Below the pieces are notes generated by a model that searched no databases, had not been told where the DNA came from, and worked only from the letters and a program-made list of their open reading frames with translations. DNA of 13,344 nt, from assembly GCA_025356795.1 (NCBI GenBank), contig JANXRR010000014.1:1-13344 (forward strand), written 5' to 3'. The stretch is from Bacteroidia bacterium. GTDB taxonomy: Bacteria; Bacteroidota; Bacteroidia; Cytophagales; Cyclobacteriaceae. The translations under genes were made by a program, and so were the position numbers. Shown here in pieces: positions 1 through 6,656 of this stretch (its first letter is position 1; every line of letters starts with the position of its first letter).

Positions 1-1
1 A

Positions 2-1093
2 GAAATTTTCACATCTGGCATATTAATGATTGGCGGCAGCACGCACTTAAATAAAAAGGGCAGTTATTTTGAGGGCGATTTAAGCGGCATTCAAGCAGCT
101 AAACTTCCTTTTTGGTTTCAACATTTTTACAAGCCCGGAAAGAAGATAGCCAAAACAAGAAGTTGGGAAGCCAAGCTAGAAGAGATTACAAAAAAAGCAA
201 AAGATTGGGATATTGGAATTGTTGTGGGCGTTCCTGCGTGGATTCAAATTTTGCTGGAAAAAATTATCGATTACCATAAGTTAGAAAATATTCATGAGCT
301 ATGGCCTAACCTGCGCGTATATGTTCATGGTGGTGTTTCATTTGATCCTTATCGAAAGGGCTTTGAAAAATTGTTGGGTCGGCCCATCTACTATATCGAA
401 ACCTATTTAGCCTCCGAGGGATTTTTCGCCTATCAAGCGCTGCCAGGAAGAAGATCGATGAGGCTGGTGCTCAACAATGGAATATTCTATGAATTTATTC
501 CTTTTGACGAAACAAATTTTACATCCACCGGTGAGGTAATGCCAGATGCTAAGGCATTGCTGATAGATGAAGTTGAAGAAGGAAAAGAATATGCCATGTT
601 AATTTCTACTTGCGCAGGTGCATGGCGATACCTCGTGGGCGATGTTATAAAATTTGTTTCCATTGACGAGTCTGAAATAGTGATTACTGGACGAACAAAA
701 CACTACTTAAGCTTATGTGGCGAACACCTTTCGGTGGATAATATGAACAAGGCCATAGAAGTAGTTTCGAATGAGTTAAACATTACGATTACAGAATTTA
801 CTGTGGCTGGCATTCCTTATGGAAGTCTATTTGCCCATCATTGGTTTGTGGGAACCGATGATGCTGTCGATAAAAATATCTTAAAGGAAAGGATCGATTT
901 TCATTTAAAGGAATTGAATGACGACTATGCCGTAGAGCGTAGCGCAGCGCTAAAAGAAATTTTTGTTGACGTTCATCCAGTGAATGTTTTCTATGATTGG
1001 ATGCAATCGAAAGGAAAGGTGGGAGGGCAAAACAAATTTCCACGAGTGTTAAAGAAAGCTCAGTTAGAAGACTGGACCGCCTTTTTAAGCTAA
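2..1093 (+). CDS. GH3 family acyl-adenylating protein (5' end outside window)
   Basis: This is the C-terminal two thirds or more of a GH3-family protein (auxin-responsive GH3 homologue, ANL adenylating superfamily). The reading frame is open to the left edge: eight codons (EIFTSGIL) precede the first ATG at 26, inside a conserved-looking block, so that ATG is internal. Counting from it, visible signatures are a YLASEG block (about 127-132), equivalent to the acyl-binding YxxSE motif; WRYLVGD (about 200-206), equivalent to the ribose-binding YRVGD motif; and a TGRTKHYLSLCGEHLS hinge segment near 221-236. The N-terminal phosphate-binding loop would lie outside the window. Plant members conjugate amino acids to jasmonate or auxin through an acyl-AMP; bacterial members are mostly uncharacterised, so the substrate is unknown. 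The LysE-type gene starts 4 nt after the stop, suggesting one transcript. Family assignment is confident; the exact reaction is not. Confidence 0.88.
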   Translation, partial: EIFTSGILMIGGSTHLNKKGSYFEGDLSGIQAAKLPFWFQHFYKPGKKIAKTRSWEAKLEEITKKAKDWDIGIVVGVPAWIQILLEKIIDYHKLENIHELWPNLRVYVHGGVSFDPYRKGFEKLLGRPIYYIETYLASEGFFAYQALPGRRSMRLVLNNGIFYEFIPFDETNFTSTGEVMPDAKALLIDEVEEGKEYAMLISTCAGAWRYLVGDVIKFVSIDESEIVITGRTKHYLSLCGEHLSVDNMNKAIEVVSNELNITITEFTVAGIPYGSLFAHHWFVGTDDAVDKNILKERIDFHLKELNDDYAVERSAALKEIFVDVHPVNVFYDWMQSKGKVGGQNKFPRVLKKAQLEDWTAFLS

Positions 1094-1097
1094 TACT

Positions 1098-1724
1098 ATG
1101 CTAATTATTTTCAACGGAATAAAAACGGGAATTGTGCTGGCTTTTTTAATTGGGCCGGTATTTTTCACCATCATTCAAACTAGTATTGAAAGCGGGTTTT
1201 GGAAAGGAGTGATGGTAGCAATAGGTGTTTCACTCAGCGATACTGTATATGTAATAGTCTGTTATTTCGGACTCGCTCAGTTCTTAAACTATCCGTCCGT
1301 AAAAGTATATATGGCATATGGAGGTGGCTCCATACTCATATTTTTTGGTTTCTATTATCTATTTTTTAAAAGTAAGCGGACCAAAAACGCGGGCAGTAAA
1401 ACACTTCACGAAAAAAAATATTATCGATATATTGTAAAAGGCTTCATCATCAATGGCTTTACTCCAATGGTCATTCTTTTTTGGATCGGCACCATAAGCG
1501 TGGCTTCGCTCGACTTTGGATATATTAGAGGCCTTGAGTTTTTTTTATTTTTCTTGGCAGTGCTAGTTACTGTGTTAGCTACCGATATTATTAAAGCTTT
1601 TTTAGCTGATAAACTTCGCCTTTTAATAACACCACGGTTAATGAATGGTATGAATATGGCGTTGGGTATTGTAATGATAGGTTTTGGTATACGATTAATT
1701 TTCGTGTCACAATTTTTGATTTAA
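1098..1724 (+). CDS. LysE/RhtB-type membrane exporter
   Basis: This is a 208-residue integral membrane protein of the LysE superfamily, whose characterised members export amino acids and related small molecules by proton antiport. The N-terminal helix has the family pattern GIKTG...GPVFF (residues about 7-23, with Gly19-Pro20). About six hydrophobic segments follow, near 5-27, 38-62, 70-90, 113-135, 145-168 and 185-205. The second family signature, usually NPK...FW, appears as NGFTPMVILFW near 119-129, without the Lys. A short basic loop (KSKRTKN) lies between helices 3 and 4. The length matches the family norm of about 200-210. The ATG lies 4 nt after the GH3 stop codon, so translational coupling is likely. 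The cargo cannot be read from sequence; a product of the GH3 enzyme is a reasonable guess only. The 3' end is 3 nt from the end of the opposing methyltransferase gene, leaving no room for a terminator. Confidence 0.87.
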   Translation: MLIIFNGIKTGIVLAFLIGPVFFTIIQTSIESGFWKGVMVAIGVSLSDTVYVIVCYFGLAQFLNYPSVKVYMAYGGGSILIFFGFYYLFFKSKRTKNAGSKTLHEKKYYRYIVKGFIINGFTPMVILFWIGTISVASLDFGYIRGLEFFLFFLAVLVTVLATDIIKAFLADKLRLLITPRLMNGMNMALGIVMIGFGIRLIFVSQFLI

Positions 1725-1727
1725 GTC

Positions 1728-2576
1728 TTAGTTTTTTGTTAAGCAAACTAAGTAGTAACCCCAGTCACCTCTATCAAAAGTCCTTTTCTGTGAAAGCCCA
1801 GTTTTATAGTGTGTCCTTGAAAAGTGAGTAGCATTCTTAAAAATGGTATACACTTTCGTGCCGATCATACCGAGCCATGCCGCAACATAAATTTTGTTAA
1901 CGGACTTTCTTATTTTAATCGACACATCTTCCATCTTATCCACGTGAAAGTCATGTTGCTTAGCCATTGCCTCTAGTTCTGGAATAGAAAGGATATCGGA
2001 TATAGCCCAGCCGTTTAGCATAGTTACCATATCTTTATTATTCTCAATACTTTTTGTTCGCGGTTTAAAAGTATCGGCAAAAAGAATTTTCCCGCCTTTC
2101 TTTAAAACTCTATTCATCTCCCTAAAAAAATTATCTTTTTCTGGAGCTGATCCAAAGCTCTCTAATGCCCACACAATATCGAAGGACTCGCTATCATAAC
2201 CTGTGGCCAAATAATTATTTTGCTCAAATTTAACTAAGTGGCCTACGTTATTTTTTTTTGCGAGCTGAGTGGCACTTGATACTTGCCTTTGGCTAAGTGT
2301 AATGCCAACGGCTCTACAGCCAAGTTTAGTGGCTAAAAAAATACTTGAGCCTCCAATGCCACAACCCGCATCTAAGACAAAATGATTGGATTGGATATTT
2401 CCTAGTTTCATTAGTTGATGATTTGTATTTAGTATAGCTTCAGTTGTGGTATGAGTGGTATCATCCCAAATTCCATAGTGAAGTCCCATCGATTTTTCAA
2501 GGTTCCAGAATAGTTTATAATGAACTTCTGTATGGTCGTAATAGTCTTCAATATCCTTACTAGTGAAATTCTTCAT
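1728..2576 (-). CDS. SAM-dependent methyltransferase, sterol/tocopherol/CFA-like class I fold
   Basis: This is a 282-residue class I methyltransferase. Motif I is VLDAGCGIGG at residues 67-76, the glycine-rich SAM-binding loop. It is followed by GITLS (about 91-95), the form seen in cyclopropane-fatty-acid-synthase-like and tocopherol/sterol methyltransferase-like enzymes. A later segment, FDIVWALESF (about 130-140), and VLKKGGKILFAD (about 157-168) match motifs IV-VI. The N-terminus (YYDHTEVHYKLFWN...LHYGIWD, about 12-37) resembles the substrate-proximal lid of that group, pointing to a small-molecule or lipid substrate rather than RNA or protein. No signal peptide or membrane segment is seen, so it is probably cytoplasmic. 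The ATG at 2576 leaves a 149-nt gap to the divergent YqhA gene. A weak -7-like element (TAGTTTCG, one mismatch, positions 2599 to 2592 on the minus strand) lies just upstream. The substrate is unknown; close relatives are usually annotated only as methyltransferase domain proteins. Confidence 0.85.
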   Translation of the reverse strand: MKNFTSKDIEDYYDHTEVHYKLFWNLEKSMGLHYGIWDDTTHTTTEAILNTNHQLMKLGNIQSNHFVLDAGCGIGGSSIFLATKLGCRAVGITLSQRQVSSATQLAKKNNVGHLVKFEQNNYLATGYDSESFDIVWALESFGSAPEKDNFFREMNRVLKKGGKILFADTFKPRTKSIENNKDMVTMLNGWAISDILSIPELEAMAKQHDFHVDKMEDVSIKIRKSVNKIYVAAWLGMIGTKVYTIFKNATHFSRTHYKTGLSQKRTFDRGDWGYYLVCLTKN

Positions 2577-2696
2577 GGTTTACTTTATATGCGAAACTAA
2601 TCTTAAAAATGTTCCAATGTATATTCACCAGATTATTCCTGCTCTAAGAGATCTATAATAATTTGCTTTATTAGATAGGGATAATAAGAAAAGTTC

Positions 2697-2704
2697 TATT
2701 TTTG
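2697..2704 (+). promoter_or_regulatory. Candidate Bacteroidota -7 promoter element for the YqhA-family gene
   Basis: TATTTTTG matches the TAnnTTTG consensus of the Bacteroidota primary sigma factor exactly and lies 21 nt before the ATG at 2726, implying a leader of roughly 15 nt. I see no TTG at the expected 17-23 nt upstream; the nearest TTTG (2662-2665) is 31 nt away. In AT-rich DNA such octamers also arise by chance, so this rests on position plus an exact match. Confidence 0.5.
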
Positions 2705-2725
2705 CATGTTAAATGAAAAAATAAT

Positions 2726-3337
2726 ATGGGGATATTCCGTCAGGTTAATAGCGCAATTGAAACTTTTGTTGAATACTTAGTATTTGCTTCTCGTTGGTTG
2801 CAAGCTCCAATATACCTTGGTCTTATTGTTGGTTCTTTTCTGTATGTCTATAAATTTATTGAGCAACTGATGACCTTGACAATGAACATAACAACCATGA
2901 GCGAGGTTGACGCTATGCTTATGATTCTTGGGCTTATCGACATTTCAATGGTTATGAATTTGTTAATCATTGTAATTATTGGCGGCTATTCAATTTTTAC
3001 CAGTAAGATAGATTTTGATGAACAGGAAGATAGGCCTCAGTGGATTGATCATTTAGATGCAGATAGATTAAAAGTGAAATTGGCTTCTTCTCTTGCTTCT
3101 ATTTCTGGTGTTCATCTTCTTAAAACATTTATTGATATTCATTCTGAAACGGAAACAGGCAGCTACGAATCTTTAAATTTTGAAATAATCATTCACTTAG
3201 TATTTATCGTAAGTGCATTGATTTTAGCTTGGATCGCTAGAATATTAGGTGTGGAGAAACCCAATGCCGCTTCTTATAAACCCATAGGTAATATTCTTAC
3301 CGGTGAGCCCAAAAAGAATTCTAATACTCAATATTGA
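2726..3337 (+). CDS. YqhA/UPF0114 family inner-membrane protein
   Basis: This is a 203-residue membrane protein of the UPF0114 (YqhA) family. The resemblance to E. coli YqhA, recalled from memory, runs along most of the length: an ASRWLQAPIY block at residues 21-30, a DISMVMNLLIIVIIGGY helix at 72-88 followed by a FTSKIDF stretch, WIDHLDADRLKVKLASSLA at 106-124, ISGVHLLKTFIDI at 126-138, and a C-terminal IIHLVFIVSALILAW helix (155-169). Three clear hydrophobic segments (about 27-47, 66-90, 153-172) and a more amphipathic one (117-137) are visible. The C-terminal tail of about 30 residues after the last helix is polar and longer than in E. coli. The family's function is not established. The gene stands alone, with its own -7 element upstream, and converges with the BatA-like gene 9 nt beyond its stop. 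The ATG at 2726 gives a standard N-terminus. Confidence 0.9.
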   Translation: MGIFRQVNSAIETFVEYLVFASRWLQAPIYLGLIVGSFLYVYKFIEQLMTLTMNITTMSEVDAMLMILGLIDISMVMNLLIIVIIGGYSIFTSKIDFDEQEDRPQWIDHLDADRLKVKLASSLASISGVHLLKTFIDIHSETETGSYESLNFEIIIHLVFIVSALILAWIARILGVEKPNAASYKPIGNILTGEPKKNSNTQY

Positions 3338-3339
3338 GT
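3326..3339. terminator. Perfect 14-bp palindrome at convergent gene ends
   Basis: ACTCAATATTGAGT is an exact palindrome that covers the YqhA-family stop codon (3335-3337) and ends 7 nt before the stop of the opposing BatA-like gene. As RNA it can fold as a 5-bp stem with a 4-nt loop, extended by a U-G and an A-U pair. Its position between converging genes suggests a weak bidirectional terminator. The stem is not GC-rich and no clean T-run follows, so a protein-binding site or chance are alternatives. Confidence 0.35.
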
Positions 3340-3346
3340 GTGATTA

Positions 3347-4390
3347 TTAATCTTGTAACACATTGCTGATAAAGGTGGATTTCAGCACAAGCCAGAGCAA
3401 TAATAAAACTATTGCCCACCTTAAGTAAATGAAATAAAAGTCACTGGTGGCTTTAAATCTGGTTTCTTTTATTTCTGCTTTTTCATATTGATCTATTTTT
3501 TGGAAGACACTTTTTAATGCTTGATTGTCTGTTACTCTAAAAAATTCACCTCCACCAATGGAAGCGATTTTGCGCATGGTAGTTTCATCAACGGTATTTT
3601 CTACCATTTGAGGTCTTCCAAAAAAGTCTTTTCCGAATGGAACCAAGCCTTCTTTGCCAACTACAATTGTGTACATTTTTATTCCATAGGCTGCTGCTAG
3701 TTCTGAGGAGGTAATCGGATCTATATTTCCAGCGGTATTATCTCCATCACTCAATAAAATGCACACTTTAGATTTTGATTCAGATTCGCGCATTCTATTT
3801 GTAACCACCGCAATGGCACTTCCAATTGCAGTGCCTCGGTTTTCAATCATCTCAAAGTTTACATCGTTGAGATAAGAATTAAGAAGCTCGTAGTCGGTTG
3901 TTAAAGGAGCTAATGAAAAGGCATCGCCCGAAAAGACCACCAAACCAATTCTATCTTGGATACGACCTTTGATAAAATCGCGGGCTACATTTTTAGCAGC
4001 CTCCAAACGGTTTGGAGTGAAATCTTCTATTTGCATGGATTGAGATATATCCAGGGCAAGCATAATATCAATGCCCTCTGTCCATTGCTCAACTTTTTCA
4101 TTGGTACGTTGTGGCCTTGCCAGCGCAATAATTATGAATGTAAAAATGAAAAGAATAATAAGGTCAGGCAGGAACCGAATGAGTGTTAGTGGTGAACTTT
4201 TGAGTTCGCTTTTAATGAGGGCAATGGGTAATTTTTGATTGAGGTAATACCTTATGAACCAGCGTAACAGCATGGCCAAGGGCAAGGCCAGTAATCCATA
4301 AAGGAATAACGGGTTAGCCCAAGTAAATGCACCAAATGTGTTTGGTGAAAACCAACTGAAGGAATACCAAGCGTCTGAAAATTTATCCAC
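3347..4390 (-). CDS. BatA-like VWA domain membrane protein
   Basis: This is a 347-residue protein with the BatA layout. An N-terminal aerotolerance-regulator segment has two hydrophobic helices (about 28-47 and 72-91, containing the WANPLFLYGLL motif). A von Willebrand factor A domain (about 105-300) and a C-terminal membrane helix (about 319-337) follow. The metal-ion-dependent adhesion site is complete: DISQS at Asp114/Ser116/Ser118, Thr187 in RGTAIG, and Asp215 in LSDGDN. In Bacteroides the Bat proteins are linked to aerotolerance, and the related MoxR-VWA systems are thought to act as chaperone-like assemblies; the exact role is unproven. The start is GTG at 4390, overlapping the end of the upstream gene by 8 nt, so translational coupling is likely. 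No batB, TPR or batD gene follows; the next gene is the unrelated YqhA on the other strand. Domain assignment is secure; calling it BatA rather than BatB rests on N-terminal resemblance and position. Confidence 0.88.
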   Translation of the reverse strand: MDKFSDAWYSFSWFSPNTFGAFTWANPLFLYGLLALPLAMLLRWFIRYYLNQKLPIALIKSELKSSPLTLIRFLPDLIILFIFTFIIIALARPQRTNEKVEQWTEGIDIMLALDISQSMQIEDFTPNRLEAAKNVARDFIKGRIQDRIGLVVFSGDAFSLAPLTTDYELLNSYLNDVNFEMIENRGTAIGSAIAVVTNRMRESESKSKVCILLSDGDNTAGNIDPITSSELAAAYGIKMYTIVVGKEGLVPFGKDFFGRPQMVENTVDETTMRKIASIGGGEFFRVTDNQALKSVFQKIDQYEKAEIKETRFKATSDFYFIYLRWAIVLLLLWLVLKSTFISNVLQD

Positions 4391-5294
4391 GATTTACCTC
4401 TTTAAGCTTATTGGCAAATTGATTATTGGCAAATGTTCTTAACGAATCAAAAGACTCTGAAGAATAAGCCTGCCCACCATACACCATTCTATCTATGATT
4501 TGGAGGGCGTCTCCTAACGCCTCCTCTTTTTCTTGGTTGATAATTTCTTTCGAGGTAGATTTTGTGAACGGCCTAGCGGTTAATCTTTCCATATAAATTT
4601 TCCAAAGTAAAATTGTTTTCTCAGCATGGTTGGACGAATAATTAGAATTTAGTTCGCTCACTGTGGAAGTGAATTTAGTAATAAAAGCTTCATGATTTTT
4701 AAAAAGTTTTCTGGCTTTCAAATACTTTTTAATCCTCTTGCCAAATAGTATCCATAGAATAATGGCAACCACAATCAGCACTCCAACGGTTGCTACTATA
4801 AACGGATAATCTACTAGCCACTTTACGTTTTGATAATTGGTATTGGTTTTTAGTGGAAGAGCTGGAGCATCAATAGAATCAATCTTTTGTTTAACTAATT
4901 GCTTTAAAAAGAGCGTGTCACTCTGAGAAAATACTAATGTGCAGTCATTTTTGTGGACTTCAAAAACGGGAAGTTTAAGTGTTTGAATACTATCAATTTC
5001 AAACGTGGTAACGAAGTACACCACACTGTCGTAACTAAGGTTATTTTTAGTTATCGTTTGAAAGTATTTTTTCTTTGAAAATTCAAAAGGAGCATACGAA
5101 AATGTACTGTCGGGAAAAACAAGGTTGTACGATGCAGGATAATAGGCTGTAATGCTGTAAGGAACTTGTTCGCCAATTTTAATACTATCCACTAAAAAGT
5201 GCCCATTTACTATAATACTTTTATCAGCTTGCGAAAAAGCATGAATGGTAAGGAGGGTTACAAAAATGAAACTGACTAAAATTTTTCTAAACAC
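4383..5294 (-). CDS. Membrane-anchored protein between DUF58 and BatA genes (BatD-like position)
   Basis: This is a 303-residue protein without a family I can name firmly. Residues 1-21 form a signal peptide (positive FRK, hydrophobic core, cleavage probably after AFSQA). An extracytoplasmic beta-rich part spans about 22-160, including a stretch (about 28-115) that reads like an immunoglobulin-type domain as in BatD-like proteins. A membrane helix lies at about 164-184 (FIVATVGVLIVVAIILWILF). It is followed by a basic stop-transfer KRIKKYLKARK and a cytoplasmic helical tail to 303. Proteins with this layout lie between the DUF58 and VWA genes in many Bacteroidota Bat clusters, so a role in the same membrane assembly is inferred from context. 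The start is GTG at 5294, inside the end of the DUF58 gene with an 8-nt overlap, and its own stop lies inside the BatA gene. Both overlaps argue for one coupled operon. Confidence 0.75.
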   Translation of the reverse strand: MFRKILVSFIFVTLLTIHAFSQADKSIIVNGHFLVDSIKIGEQVPYSITAYYPASYNLVFPDSTFSYAPFEFSKKKYFQTITKNNLSYDSVVYFVTTFEIDSIQTLKLPVFEVHKNDCTLVFSQSDTLFLKQLVKQKIDSIDAPALPLKTNTNYQNVKWLVDYPFIVATVGVLIVVAIILWILFGKRIKKYLKARKLFKNHEAFITKFTSTVSELNSNYSSNHAEKTILLWKIYMERLTARPFTKSTSKEIINQEKEEALGDALQIIDRMVYGGQAYSSESFDSLRTFANNQFANKLKEVNRG

Positions 5295-6165
5295 GTTTCA
5301 ATGATTTATTCCTTATTTTAAAAAGCCTCAGCAATTTCGGAACATAGTCCTCATCGGTATCAACACTTAAAAAATTAATTTGATGCTTGCGGCTAAAATC
5401 ATCTAACACCTTTTGGCGTGTGCCATAATTGGCAGCTAAGTGATTTCTAAAATCCCCAAAAGAAGTATTAATCCAAAGCGTTTTTTTTGTTTCTTTATCT
5501 TGCACCGGTATAATTCCCAGCTTGGGCAAATGGGTTTCTCGCTTATCACAAATACGGATCACCACCAAATCGTGCTTCCGCGCAAGCGATTTTAAATTGT
5601 GTTCGTATCCTTCATCAATAAAATCGGAAATCATTATAATAACGCTTCTTTTTTTAATGGAATTAAGCGCAAATGAAATGGCCTTCGTCAGATTGGTTTT
5701 TAATGATTTGGGCTGAAGTTTGGCCAACGAGTAAATTATCTGATACGCCTGTGGAAGTCCCTTGCGAGGCTTCATATAATTTTCGCGTTCATCTGAATAG
5801 CATATCAAACCCAATTGACTCGATTCTTTAGCCCCAGAAAGAGCCAGCACACCACAAATTTCTTTGCCAATGTCAAATTTGGTTTTGCCAGGTGTACCAA
5901 TATCTTGTGAGGCACTCACATCGAGGATAAAAAAAATTGTCTGCTCTTTTTCTTCCTTAAATGTTTTTACAAACGTGCCATGACCCTTAGCCGAAACATT
6001 CCAGTCGATTGCCCGAATATCATCGCCATATTGATAGGGGCGCACTTCGTCAAACTCTAAGCCCGAGCCCTTAAAAATGGAATGGAAATCGCCCTGCATT
6101 TGGCTATTTATTGCCTTGCGGATTTGGATTTCGTATTTTCTTAGTCTTTTTAACAGCTCTTTCAA
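5287..6165 (-). CDS. DUF58 domain protein (MoxR/Bat-associated VWA-like)
   Basis: This is a soluble DUF58 protein of 292 residues from the proposed TTG start at 6165. The core motif starts about 27 residues in: GDFHSIFKGSGLEFDEVR, then YQYGDDIRAIDWNVSAK and FVKTF. A VWA-like fold follows with a metal-site-like DVSAS (Asp82/Ser84/Ser86) and ISDF near 179-182. DUF58 proteins accompany MoxR ATPases and Bat proteins; the biochemical role is not settled. The start is a choice: the frame stays open to another TTG at 6231 (314 residues), but the extra 22 residues look unlike the family. Moreover, an exact promoter octamer at 6197 to 6190 lies inside that extension. From 6165 the protein begins (M)KELLKRLRKYEI, as I recall for Cytophagales relatives. 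The gene is first in a minus-strand operon, overlapping the next gene by 8 nt. No moxR gene lies directly upstream. Confidence 0.87.
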   Translation of the reverse strand: MKELLKRLRKYEIQIRKAINSQMQGDFHSIFKGSGLEFDEVRPYQYGDDIRAIDWNVSAKGHGTFVKTFKEEKEQTIFFILDVSASQDIGTPGKTKFDIGKEICGVLALSGAKESSQLGLICYSDERENYMKPRKGLPQAYQIIYSLAKLQPKSLKTNLTKAISFALNSIKKRSVIIMISDFIDEGYEHNLKSLARKHDLVVIRICDKRETHLPKLGIIPVQDKETKKTLWINTSFGDFRNHLAANYGTRQKVLDDFSRKHQINFLSVDTDEDYVPKLLRLFKIRNKSLKRV

Positions 6166-6189
6166 CTCTTGGCACTTTTTTCGCAGCTG

Positions 6190-6221
6190 CAAAAATAAAC
6201 GATGCGTGTTTCGTTTTGCAA
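6190..6221 (-). promoter_or_regulatory. Bacteroidota-type promoter for the DUF58-BatA operon
   Basis: On the minus strand a TTG (6221 to 6219) is followed after 21 nt by TATTTTTG (6197 to 6190), an exact match to TAnnTTTG at an allowed spacing. Transcription would start near 6184, giving a leader of about 18 nt before the TTG codon at 6165. This is the best two-part promoter in the window and decides against the longer open frame starting at 6231. Confidence 0.6.
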
Positions 6222-6249
6222 CAGCGGTCAAAAATAGATGAATTATGAT

Positions 6250-6257
6250 TAATTTTG
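6250..6257 (+). promoter_or_regulatory. Candidate -7 element for the DUF4296-mutS2 operon
   Basis: TAATTTTG matches TAnnTTTG exactly and lies 9 nt before the ATG at 6267. No TTG lies at 17-23 nt upstream. If used, the leader to 6267 would be only about 3 nt, or about 48 nt to the in-frame ATG at 6312, so it also bears on start choice. Chance occurrence in this AT-rich gap cannot be excluded. Confidence 0.4.
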
Positions 6258-6266
6258 ATTTTTAAT

Positions 6267-6656
6267 ATGATCAGGACACCACTTTTTCTTACAAAAGCCC
6301 TTCTCAACAAAATGTTTTTTTTGTTTCTGTTACTCTCCACTTTGGTGGGATGTAAGAAAGAGGAAAGACCCAAAGATGTGCTAGATAAACAGCAGCTTTC
6401 ATCCATAATGATAGATTTATATCTTACGGAAGCTCGCCTTAGCAGCTATCCAATTATTCGCGATTCATCACTAAAACTTTTTCTGCCTCACGAAAGTGTG
6501 ATATTGGCGAAGAGAAACCTTTCAGATTCAACATTGCGCAAAACGTATGCTTACTACTTATCGCATCCGGCTGATTTTAATGACGTGTATGATATAGTTA
6601 TTGACTCTCTCTCCACAATGGAAAAAAGAAGAGTTGAGGCCACGCTTAAAAAATGA
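6267..6656 (+). CDS. DUF4296 lipoprotein
   Basis: This is a small lipoprotein of 129 residues from the ATG at 6267. The N-terminus is basic (Arg3, Lys10, Lys15) and is followed by a hydrophobic run FFLFLLLSTLVG and a lipobox LVGC with Cys29, then KKEERPK. Maturation by signal peptidase II and anchoring in the envelope are therefore expected. The mature part, VLDKQQLSSIMIDLYLTEARLSS and onwards, has the pattern of the Bacteroidota DUF4296 family: an amphipathic helical domain of unknown function. An alternative start is the ATG at 6312, which would give a signal peptide with no positive charge before the lipobox, and an upstream in-frame TTG at 6255 is also open. I prefer 6267 for the normal n-region. 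The stop overlaps the mutS2 start as ATGA, so the two genes are probably co-translated, though no functional link is known. Confidence 0.82.
   Translation: MIRTPLFLTKALLNKMFFLFLLLSTLVGCKKEERPKDVLDKQQLSSIMIDLYLTEARLSSYPIIRDSSLKLFLPHESVILAKRNLSDSTLRKTYAYYLSHPADFNDVYDIVIDSLSTMEKRRVEATLKK

Noticed and set aside
798..1043. Open frame on the minus strand inside the GH3 gene, and similar antisense frames at 3956-4189, 5522-5716, 7024-7311 and 7570-7788
   Set aside because: Each lies wholly inside a well-supported gene on the other strand, has no recognisable domain, and shows low-complexity or implausible composition. They are shadows of the real coding frames.
2713..2724. Three-codon leader peptide (ATG AAA AAA TAA) before the YqhA-family gene
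   Set aside because: It is too short to be informative in A-rich DNA, and no attenuator hairpin is visible.
6166..6231. Extension of the DUF58 protein to a TTG at 6231
   Set aside because: The 22 added residues do not look like the family, and the start would lie upstream of the best two-part promoter. Kept only as an alternative.
6229..6236. Second exact TAnnTTTG octamer on the minus strand as a promoter
   Set aside because: No TTG lies at an acceptable distance upstream, whereas the nearby octamer at 6197 to 6190 has one. It is probably chance in AT-rich DNA.
6104..6406. Minus-strand open frame spanning the divergent DUF58/DUF4296 region
   Set aside because: It overlaps both a family-matching DUF4296 lipoprotein and the DUF58 N-terminus in another frame, and its product resembles no protein. 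The promoter octamers lie inside it.
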